This document shows positions 18,564 through 25,122 of a stretch of DNA of 35,838 nucleotides, in pieces. This stretch comes from Bifidobacterium jacchi (GTDB lineage Bacteria; Actinomycetota; Actinomycetes; Actinomycetales; Bifidobacteriaceae): NCBI RefSeq assembly GCF_009078285.1, contig NZ_RQSP01000011.1, forward strand, positions 14,135 to 49,972, written 5' to 3'. The translations under genes were made by a program, and so were the position numbers. Every line of letters starts with the position of its first letter. The stretch's first letter is position 1. The notes below the pieces were generated by a model. The model had not been told where the DNA came from and did not search any database. It saw only the letters and a list, made by a program, of their open reading frames with translations.

Positions 18564-21500
18564 ATGAACACAAGTAAGTTGCAGGCGTTTGCGGCTGGGG
18601 CGCGCGTGGAGTTGATAAAAGCGGTGCGCGCGAAATTGGATGCGGCGATGGAGCCGGATTCGGCGGCGCGCGTGGACAATCCTCGCGCATTCGCCAAACT
18701 GGAGGAGGAGATCCGTGCCAACGGCGGCGGCGAGGAAGGTCGTGCGAAAACCGCCGAGCGGCATGCCTACCGCTGGTTTAACCGGATCATCGCCCTGCGG
18801 TACATGGATGCGAACGAGTTCACCATGCCGCATGTGGTGTCCGGCGATGACGCGGACAATCCGAATGCGCTGCCGGGTGTGCTGTCGGCCGCCAAGCGCG
18901 GGGAGTTCGACGAGAGCGTGTTCGGCAATGTCGGCGCGAAAGCCAAGGTGATGCCGACCATCCAGGCGCTGCTGGACGGCACCAAGACGAGCAACGACCC
19001 GCAGGGCGACGCCTACGGCCTGCTGCTGCGCGCCTACTGCGACTACTGGCACCGGTTCATGCCGTTCATGTTCGACGAATCCGGTGCCGCCGACGAACTG
19101 CTGCTGCCCGCCGATCTGCTCGCCTCCGATTCCGTGCTGCGCCGCGCCGTGGAGGCGATGCCCGTCGCCGACTGCATCGGTGACGATGGCGAGGGCACTG
19201 TGGAGATCATCGGCTGGCTCTACCAGTTCTACATCGCCGAGCGCAAGACGCAAGTGATGGCCGGCTTCAAGAAGTCGAAGAAGGCTGGTGCCGCCGAAAT
19301 CCCCGCCGCCACCCAGCTGTTCACGCCCGACTGGATCGTGCAATACCTCGTGCAGAACACGGTCGGCCGTCTGTGGACGCAGAACCATCCCGAATCCAGG
19401 TTGCATGAATCGTGGGAATACTACATCGAGCCGGCCAAAAGCGGCTCGACTGCGAGCGAGCAGGGGAGCGTGCTCAGGATCGATTCGCCCGAAGACCTCA
19501 CCGTCTGCGATCCCGCATGCGGTTCCGGTCACATGCTCACCTACGCGTTCGACCTGCTCTACGACATCTATGACGAGGCCGGCTACTCCGCCAACGAGAT
19601 TCCCGGGCTCATATTGCAGCACAACCTGTTCGGCATGGAGATCGACGAACGCGCCGCCAACCTCGCCGCCTTCGCGCTGACCATGAAGGCCCGCGGCCGC
19701 TACCGTCGCTTCTTCCGCAAGCAGGTGCAGCCGAACATCCAGCGCATCACGCCCGAATACTTCACCGACATGGAAGTGCAGGAGCTCAACGACCTGTACG
19801 ACGTGACCCTCGATGCCGACACATGGAACACCTACCAGAACGCCGACGTCTACGGCTCTCTCATCCAGCCCTCAACTGATTTGACCGATTTGGCTGCTGC
19901 GTTCTCGGCCCCCTCTGATGAAGCAGACGAAGATTCGTCTTCTTGGCCCCCTCTGATGAGGGGGCTGTCAGCGGAGCTGACTGGGGGAGAGACCTCCCTC
20001 TTCTCCGACCCCCTCGCCGACCGCGCCCACACCGTCCTCACCCAGACCGCCTACCTCGCCCGCAAGTATGCGGCAGTCGTCGCCAACCCGCCGTATATGG
20101 GCTCAGGCAACATGGGCAGTGAGCTCAAGGAGTATGTGAACGAGCGTTACCCAGACGGCAACAAAGATTTGTTCGCCGCGTTCATCCTGCGCAACCTGCA
20201 GCTCATCAAGCCGAACGCGCTGCTCGGCATGATCACGATGCAAAGCTGGATGTTCCTCTCCTCGTTCGAGGAACTACGCAAGGGATTGCTTGCGAAGCAC
20301 TCCATCGAAACGATGGCGCATCTCGGAGCCGGCGCATTCGACAGCATCGGCGGCGAAGTCGTCTCCACCACAGCGTTCACCATTCGTAACGGTGCTTCCG
20401 GTGGCAAGGGCACGTATCTGCGATTGGTTGAGGTGCAAGGCGATGACAATCAGGCGGCGGCATGCGCGGAAGCAGTTGACTCCCCTCTTCGAGGGGAGCT
20501 GTCGGCAAAGCCGACTGAGGGGAGCAAATCCTCGATACTCGTCACCGTCAACCAGCATGATTTCGCCCAGATTCCCGGCTCGCCGATCGCCTATTGGATT
20601 CCTGCGTCCTTAAAAGCTATTTTCAATGGGCAGAAGATTGATGCATTGCTTTTTAGTGATGGTTTAACAAAGACTGGTGATAACTTACATTATCTTCGAC
20701 TTTGGTGGGAGCTTTCTCAGCGAGAGATTGCCGATAAGAACATCTATAGATTCTGTGCAAAAGGAGGAGATAATAGAAGCTATTATGGGAATTTGGATTA
20801 TGTCATTGATTGGAAGCCAGAGACTCGGCATCATTACCGGAATGATCATGTAGCTAGACTTTCTCCTGAGTATCTCTGGAATAGAGAGGGTATTACATGG
20901 ACGAAAATCAGTTCTAAAGGAGGTACCTTTAGACTTTTTCGTAATGGTGATATTGCGGAAACTGGCGGGCCGAGTCTATTTTTGAAATCAAGCTTGCCTA
21001 ATCATGATTTGTATTCGGTCTTGGGTTTGATGACCTCATCAACTGCACCGTACTTGCTCCAGAGCTTAAATCCAACACTAAACTATCAGACTGGTGATGT
21101 GTTAAGGGTTCCTTTGCCCGTGGATATTTCAAAGTCTCAGAGCGAAGCTGTCTCAAGTCTAATTGCTGCATCCCGTTCCGACTGGGATTCCTACGAAACC
21201 TCGTGGGATTTCAAGGACTTGGAAGTGCTGAATGGTCTCTCCCTCAGTCAGCCTGCGGCTGACAGCTCCCTCGTCAGAGGGAGCCGAGATGTTGTGCTGG
21301 CTGAGGCGATTCCCGCCTATATCGCCCACTGCAAGCAGATTGCTGAAGAGCAGCGTCAGCGCGAGATCAAGAACAACGAGCTGGTGGCGGATGCGTACGG
21401 CGTGCGCGATGAGGTGCCGTGCGATGTGCCGATTGAGCGCGTCTCGCTGAAGCGTAATCCGGCGTTCACCTATTCGAAGGACACGCCCGCCGAGCGTGAT

Positions 21501-22271
21501 GCGAAGATGGCCGAGGATGTCGTCAAGGAGATCATCTCCTACGCGGTCGGCTGCATGTTCGGCCGCTACTCGCTCGACAAGCCGGGTCTGATTCTCGCAT
21601 CCCAAGGCGAAACCATCGACGATTATCTGCGTGAGATACCGAACCCCACGTTCGAGTCGGATGCGGACAACGTCATTCCCGTCACCGACGACGAATGGTT
21701 CGAGGACGATCTCGCCGCCCGCTTCCGCACGTTCCTTGCCGTCGCGCTCGGCGAGCAGCATGTGAACGAGAACATCGCGTATATCGAACAGGTGCTCGGC
21801 AAGCCGCTGCGCAAGTATTTCGCTACGGACTTCTACGACGATCACGTCAAGATGTACAAGAACCGGCCGATCTACTGGATGTACTCCAGTCGCACCGACA
21901 ACAAGGGCACGTTCAAGGCGCTCGTCTACCTGCACCGGTACACGCCCGCCACCACGAACACCGTGCTCAAATACCTGCGTGAATTCACTGGCAAGCTCAA
22001 CGCCCAGTCCGAAACCCTGCTCGCCTCCGGCAAGCCGGCCGAAGTCCGCAAAGGCGAAAAGCTGCGCACCGCCGTCAAGGAATGCGCCGACTACGAGCGC
22101 GACATCCTCTACCCGCTCGCCACCGCCAATCTCCCCATCGACCTCGATGACGGCGTGCTGGTCAACTACCTGCGTATGGGTGCTGCCGTCCGCAAGATCG
22201 CATCCTTCGAAAAGAAGCGCCCCACCGTCCAATCCTGGACCTGGCCCACCAACCCGTTGGGAAAGGAATGA
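18564..22271 (+). CDS. pglX: BREX adenine-N6 DNA methyltransferase PglX
   Basis: This 1235-residue enzyme has the AdoMet-binding motif DPACGSG at residues 316-322 and the catalytic NPPY at 508-511, the hallmarks of PglX. In type 1 BREX it methylates adenine in a non-palindromic site on host DNA and is also needed for defence. The C-terminal half holds the target recognition part. Residues about 679-870 are encoded by strikingly AT-rich DNA, while both sides are GC-rich. Palindromic repeats are translated at about residues 461-476, 639-653 and 892-906. Length is normal even with these inserts, and no stop interrupts the frame. GAGGGGAG precedes the start at 18564; a TTG seven codons upstream is less likely. 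An unusual leader with a terminator precedes the gene. Confidence 0.96.
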   Translation: MNTSKLQAFAAGARVELIKAVRAKLDAAMEPDSAARVDNPRAFAKLEEEIRANGGGEEGRAKTAERHAYRWFNRIIALRYMDANEFTMPHVVSGDDADNPNALPGVLSAAKRGEFDESVFGNVGAKAKVMPTIQALLDGTKTSNDPQGDAYGLLLRAYCDYWHRFMPFMFDESGAADELLLPADLLASDSVLRRAVEAMPVADCIGDDGEGTVEIIGWLYQFYIAERKTQVMAGFKKSKKAGAAEIPAATQLFTPDWIVQYLVQNTVGRLWTQNHPESRLHESWEYYIEPAKSGSTASEQGSVLRIDSPEDLTVCDPACGSGHMLTYAFDLLYDIYDEAGYSANEIPGLILQHNLFGMEIDERAANLAAFALTMKARGRYRRFFRKQVQPNIQRITPEYFTDMEVQELNDLYDVTLDADTWNTYQNADVYGSLIQPSTDLTDLAAAFSAPSDEADEDSSSWPPLMRGLSAELTGGETSLFSDPLADRAHTVLTQTAYLARKYAAVVANPPYMGSGNMGSELKEYVNERYPDGNKDLFAAFILRNLQLIKPNALLGMITMQSWMFLSSFEELRKGLLAKHSIETMAHLGAGAFDSIGGEVVSTTAFTIRNGASGGKGTYLRLVEVQGDDNQAAACAEAVDSPLRGELSAKPTEGSKSSILVTVNQHDFAQIPGSPIAYWIPASLKAIFNGQKIDALLFSDGLTKTGDNLHYLRLWWELSQREIADKNIYRFCAKGGDNRSYYGNLDYVIDWKPETRHHYRNDHVARLSPEYLWNREGITWTKISSKGGTFRLFRNGDIAETGGPSLFLKSSLPNHDLYSVLGLMTSSTAPYLLQSLNPTLNYQTGDVLRVPLPVDISKSQSEAVSSLIAASRSDWDSYETSWDFKDLEVLNGLSLSQPAADSSLVRGSRDVVLAEAIPAYIAHCKQIAEEQRQREIKNNELVADAYGVRDEVPCDVPIERVSLKRNPAFTYSKDTPAERDAKMAEDVVKEIISYAVGCMFGRYSLDKPGLILASQGETIDDYLREIPNPTFESDADNVIPVTDDEWFEDDLAARFRTFLAVALGEQHVNENIAYIEQVLGKPLRKYFATDFYDDHVKMYKNRPIYWMYSSRTDNKGTFKALVYLHRYTPATTNTVLKYLREFTGKLNAQSETLLASGKPAEVRKGEKLRTAVKECADYERDILYPLATANLPIDLDDGVLVNYLRMGAAVRKIASFEKKRPTVQSWTWPTNPLGKE
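19906..19991 (+). repeat. Palindromic repeat copy 1 inside pglX, with partial duplicate
   Basis: A full copy at 19945-19991 has two parts: a CCCCC...GGGGG stem-loop containing TCTGATGA, then CTGTCAGC-GGA-GCTGACTG. An extra left end, GGCCCCCTCTGATGA, lies at 19907-19921, and the perfect palindrome AGACGAA-GA-TTCGTCT (about 19925-19940) sits between them. All are read in frame by PglX, giving the peptide PPLMRGLSAELTGGE. Such stem-loops are, from memory, common in intergenic DNA of gut bacteria. Confidence 0.8.
20480..20524 (+). repeat. Palindromic repeat copy 2 inside pglX
   Basis: This 45-bp element has the same plan as copy 1: CTCCCCTC-TTC-GAGGGGAG, then CTGTCGGC-AAA-GCCGACTG and GGGGAG. 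It encodes SPLRGELSAKPTEGS in the PglX frame. It lies about 70 bases before the AT-rich specificity block and is in direct orientation to copy 1. Confidence 0.85.
20597..21175 (+). other. AT-rich target-recognition block of pglX
   Basis: Base composition changes abruptly. Bases 20641-20700 contain 20 G+C of 60, against 38 of 60 at 19501-19560 in the same gene. Codons such as TTA, AGA and ATA become frequent. The block encodes residues about 679-870, the region expected to read the DNA target. The flanking sequence returns to GC-rich at both ends. This indicates acquisition of a foreign specificity segment by recombination. Confidence 0.8.
21239..21283 (-). repeat. Palindromic repeat copy 3 inside pglX, inverted
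   Basis: This 45-bp element is the reverse complement of the copy 2 type: CTCCCTCAGTCAGCC-TGC-GGCTGACAG then CTCCCTC...GAGGGAG. In the PglX frame it gives SLSQPAADSSLVRGS. It lies about 65 bases after the AT-rich block, so copies 2 and 3 bracket that block as inverted repeats. Confidence 0.85.
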
Positions 22272-22272
22272 C

Positions 22273-22882
22273 ATGATTCCACAGGAACTTAAAGCCGTAT
22301 TGGTGCAGGGTGAGGATGCATCGGTGGAATTCAAGCGGTGTGGGGCTCAGCCTGAGCGTGTTTGTAGCTCAAGTTCCGGCCCCGCGGAACACGCAGATTG
22401 ATGACGGGAAAGTGCCGGATACTTCATTGGGAGTGCGGGATACTGTCAAGAAAGTGCGCGATACTCTGAAGGGGGTGCCGGATACTGCTGCAAAGGTGCC
22501 GGATACTATGTCTGAAATGCCGGATACTGCCGGAAATTGCCGGATACCGAATCCGGAGTGCGCGATACTGCCGGATTAGTTCGCGATCAGTTCGCGATTA
22601 GTTCGCGATACTGCTGCAAAAGTGCGGGATACTGCCCAAAGAGTGCGGGATACTCCGTCTGGAGTGCGGGATACTGGTTCCCTGACCGATGGGCAGAGAG
22701 AGGTACTTCATTATGTGCAAGAAAAGGGCGGTATCACTACTGTCGAAGTAGAGAGCCTTTTGCATGTTCAGGAACGTCGAGCGCAGATAATTCAGGTGGA
22801 ATTAACGCGGCGTGGCCTATTGCGCCGTGTCGGTGCGGCCCGTTCGACTCGGTACATTATTCGTGAAGAGGACGCGGAATAA
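22273..22882 (+). pseudogene. Decayed AlbA_2/Schlafen-type ATP-binding protein gene
   Basis: The gene starts one base after the pglX stop with MIPQELKAVLVQGEDASVEFKR, the opening of AlbA_2 (AAA_4) proteins, where 'E-F-K' strands begin the domain. The rest of that domain is missing: the frame runs on for only some 20 more codons to a stop. The heptad-like repeats VPDTxxx/VRDTxxx follow in frame +1 relative to this start, shift frame at about 22533, and return near 22600. The C-terminal winged helix is intact at about 22685-22882 (GQREVLHYVQEKGGITTVEV). So at least one internal deletion and two frameshifts have occurred. AlbA_2 proteins are frequent extra genes in BREX islands; here it is very probably dead. 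Confidence 0.75.
22412..22684 (+). repeat. 21-bp tandem repeats (GTGCSGGATACT family)
   Basis: About 14 units start with GTGC(C/G)(G/C)GATACT. Most are 21 bases and encode Val-Pro/Arg-Asp-Thr heptads. One unit is 20 bases (about 22533-22552), and two units of 11 bases (GTTCGCGATCA, GTTCGCGATTA) lie at about 22579-22600; these break and then restore the frame. The array links the AlbA_2 remnant to its winged helix. Confidence 0.85.
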
Positions 22883-22976
22883 AAGCAGTATGTGGATTTC
22901 CGGGACTGCTGTGCCACCCACTCGGTGTGATGCGCTCCCGAAGTGAAGCCGAAGGCCGATTGTATCGATGGTTCGG

Positions 22977-23285
22977 TCAGATGAGTTCGCCTTGGAACAA
23001 TTCCGAATGGGAGCCGATGCGTACCATTCGAATCACGGTGCGGTCGACCCGTTTCCAAAACAACACGAGCACGTCGATGTTTCCCGCAAGGTGGAACTCC
23101 CAATGGCCATTGTAGTTGCCGCCGGAATTGTCCAGCACATGAGGCGTATAGCCTTCGGGCAGTTCCCCGTATTCCTGCAGATAGTCGATTGCATCATCCA
23201 AATCGTCCATCAATTCGGGGTGCTTGCGGCTCAACTTCGTGTAGTCCGCATTGAACTGCGGTTCGAATACGATTCGATACGTCAA
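22977..23285 (-). CDS. yafQ: YafQ-family mRNA interferase toxin
   Basis: This 102-residue RelE-superfamily protein has the YafQ plan: an N-terminal helical hairpin, then HWEFHLAGNIDVLVLFW, and the terminal RIGSHSELF. Histidines at 49, 65 and 93 and Asp71 are in the places where YafQ has catalytic residues, so the toxin looks active. It would cut mRNA on the ribosome. Its start overlaps the antitoxin end by four bases. Together they sit inside the BREX island on the opposite strand. The 94 bases between it and the AlbA_2 remnant hold only a short AGCAGT...ACTGCT stem. Confidence 0.88.
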   Translation of the reverse strand: MTYRIVFEPQFNADYTKLSRKHPELMDDLDDAIDYLQEYGELPEGYTPHVLDNSGGNYNGHWEFHLAGNIDVLVLFWKRVDRTVIRMVRIGSHSELFQGELI

Positions 23286-23590
23286 CGAGCCCCCTCCCTC
23301 AGCTGGCGTAGGTGCTCGCGTGCCGAACCTTTCGTATCACATGAGACGGAATCGTCCGCAATGATGCCCATCTCCTTAGCTTCAGCCTCCACCATTGCAC
23401 GACGCGTCTTCTCCGTCGGAGTCAGCCGCATGCCTTCATAGCGGCGGGGTCTGAACGGTATGCCATTGTCCGCCAGCGATTGACGCAGAAACATGTTCAC
23501 GGCCGTACTCAGGCTCATGCCCATCGACTCGTACAGTTCGGCGGCTTGAGCTTTCACATCGTCATCGACGACAGCAACCAGTTTACCCAT
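23282..23590 (-). CDS. RelB/DinJ-family antitoxin
   Basis: This 102-residue protein has the N-terminal ribbon-helix-helix of RelB/DinJ (KLVAVVDDDVKAQAAELYES, then GMSLSTAVNMFLRQ and NGIPF). It would form the DNA-binding dimer and block the YafQ toxin through its C-terminal tail. I place the start at 23590, because GGAGG lies seven bases before it; the longer frame from 23629 runs through the operator. The tail is longer than in DinJ and ends in a basic, helical stretch. The pair would regulate itself from the palindromes upstream. Confidence 0.88.
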   Translation of the reverse strand: MGKLVAVVDDDVKAQAAELYESMGMSLSTAVNMFLRQSLADNGIPFRPRRYEGMRLTPTEKTRRAMVEAEAKEMGIIADDSVSCDTKGSAREHLRQLREGAR

Positions 23591-23616
23591 AATCAGCCTC
23601 CAATCATTGCCATAAG

Positions 23617-23653
23617 TGGTATCAATCATATACCATAAATGCCCATAATGGTA
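23617..23653 (-). promoter_or_regulatory. Operator palindromes of the toxin-antitoxin pair
   Basis: TGGTAT-N7-ATACCA (23617-23635) and TACCAT-N11-ATGGTA (23631-23653) overlap and lie upstream of the antitoxin. On the minus strand a possible promoter is TTACCA, 16 bases, TATATG, which the palindromes cover. This is the normal arrangement for RelB/DinJ autorepression. Confidence 0.65.
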
Positions 23654-23695
23654 ACCTAGGTGCGCAATCGCTTAACTCAATATGTCCTTGCCGAC

Positions 23696-23835
23696 GATTC
23701 CACGTGGAATCAGGGTGCGTGGCCGTCCTGATGAGAGTGTCGAACGTACTCGACACTCAGGAAGGAAATCTCCATAAGTATCGACTATACTCGACATTTA
23801 TCGGGTAAATACCGGAATGTATCGAGTATGGAAGT
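23696..23835 (+). promoter_or_regulatory. Palindrome-rich control region before ATPase 2
   Basis: Three inverted repeats occur in about 140 bases. The first is the perfect 16-mer GATTCCACGTGGAATC (23696-23711). The second is GAGTGTCGA-ACGTAC-TCGACACTC (23735-23758). The third is an imperfect pair in which ATACTCGA and TCGAGTAT lie about 40 bases apart (about 23788-23830). The second and third share the core TACTCGACA. The DNA is AT-rich. A dedicated regulator binding the TACTCGACA sites is likely, but none is recognised in the window. Confidence 0.6.
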
Positions 23836-23847
23836 AGTGATGTCGGC

Positions 23848-25122
23848 ATGGTCAGAACGCTGTATCCCCGTCCGCGGTACCAGACGTTGCTTGAACGGTA
23901 CCGGGACGACGGCCGCATCAAGGTGCTGCGCGGCGTGCGCCGGTGCGGCAAGTCGGCGATCCTCACCCTGACCATGCGTGGTCTCGTCGCAGACGGAGTC
24001 AAACCGGAAAACATCTTCTACAAGCGCTTCGACGATTTCGGACTGCCTTCCATGCAGACGGCGGACGATCTCACACGAGAGCTTGCGGCAGCCATGGAGG
24101 CCTCCGATGCGAAATCCATGTTCTATGTGTTTCTCGATGAGATTCAGGAAGTGCCCGGCTGGGAACACGTTGTGCGCGGACTGCACACCAAAGACAACGT
24201 GGACGTGACCATCACCGGGTCTAACGCGCATTTCCTTTCATCCGATCTGGCCACGCTGCTCGCCGGCCGCTATGTGCCGATTGACGTGTTCCCGCTCTCG
24301 TTCCGCGAATACATGGAGTTCCTCAGCGCTTCCGGAAATCAAGGGACAGGCGTGGATGCGGCGTTCGCCGAATACCTGCGGTACGGAGGCATGCCAGGAC
24401 TGTTCTCCCTGAGACAACGGGATGAGGATGACGTGGCCCGCGAACTGTCCTCCGTGTTCGACACGGTCATCCTCAACGACGTGGCCAAACGGCTCGGCAT
24501 CCGCGACCTCGCGTTGCTCGAACGCCTCGTCGCCTACCTGTTCTCCACATCCGGAAACCTGTTCTCCACTCGCAAGGTGACCGGCGCACTCAGAAGCGCT
24601 GGATACCGGATATCGCAGGACACCATCGAAAACTATATCGACGCCCTCGAACGCGCCTACATCCTCAGCGGATTGCGCCAGACCGGCCTCAAGGGTAAGG
24701 GCCTGCTCAATCCGCTGCGCAAGTTCTATCCGGTGGACACCGGCCTGCGCAATCTGACCACGAATTTCTCCGTCGAGGACCTTGGCTTCCAACTGGAGAA
24801 CGTCGTGGCCAACGAACTCATACGCCGAGGCAATCATGTTTCGGTCGGAGCGGTGCCAATGGAATCGTTCGGCACTTCGGAAGTCGACTTCGTCGCCGAG
24901 CATCATCAGCACCGCGCCTATTATCAGGTCACGCAGACCCTGATCGACGATCTGGTCTTCGAACGAGAGATCGCGCCGTTGCGAGCCATTGGCGACTCGT
25001 TCCCCAAGACCATCCTCACCTACGACCATGCACGCGGCGGCATCACCTCGGACGGCATTCGAATCATAGCCATACCGGACTGGCTACTGTCCGACGGCGC
25101 AGACGAAAGGAACCTCGCATGA
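23848..25122 (+). CDS. AAA_14/DUF4143 ATPase (second copy)
   Basis: This 424-residue protein has Walker A GVRRCGKS at residues 29-36, Walker B FYVFLDEIQ near 92-100 and a sensor stretch ITGSNAHFLSS, followed by a DUF4143 domain. It is the same family as the ATPase at 16355-17581, with the same signature but clearly divergent elsewhere, so it is not a recent duplicate. The start at 23848 has a weak GGAAG well upstream. Its stop codon overlaps the pglZ ATG (ATGA), so it is translated together with a BREX core gene. That makes it a stronger candidate than the first copy for a direct BREX role. Confidence 0.88.
   Translation: MVRTLYPRPRYQTLLERYRDDGRIKVLRGVRRCGKSAILTLTMRGLVADGVKPENIFYKRFDDFGLPSMQTADDLTRELAAAMEASDAKSMFYVFLDEIQEVPGWEHVVRGLHTKDNVDVTITGSNAHFLSSDLATLLAGRYVPIDVFPLSFREYMEFLSASGNQGTGVDAAFAEYLRYGGMPGLFSLRQRDEDDVARELSSVFDTVILNDVAKRLGIRDLALLERLVAYLFSTSGNLFSTRKVTGALRSAGYRISQDTIENYIDALERAYILSGLRQTGLKGKGLLNPLRKFYPVDTGLRNLTTNFSVEDLGFQLENVVANELIRRGNHVSVGAVPMESFGTSEVDFVAEHHQHRAYYQVTQTLIDDLVFEREIAPLRAIGDSFPKTILTYDHARGGITSDGIRIIAIPDWLLSDGADERNLA

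Noticed and set aside
20480-21283. A shufflon-like inversion giving an alternative PglX specificity
   Set aside because: The opposite strand between the repeats has no long open frame, and no recombinase gene is present in the window; an OFF switch or recombination scar fits better.
22412-22684. Tandem array considered as a CRISPR
   Set aside because: Units are adjacent 21-mers without unique spacers and encode protein heptads; no cas genes are present.
22537-22866. A separate small gene over the tandem repeats
   Set aside because: It is only the shifted frame of the decayed AlbA_2 gene and loses the heptad pattern after three units.
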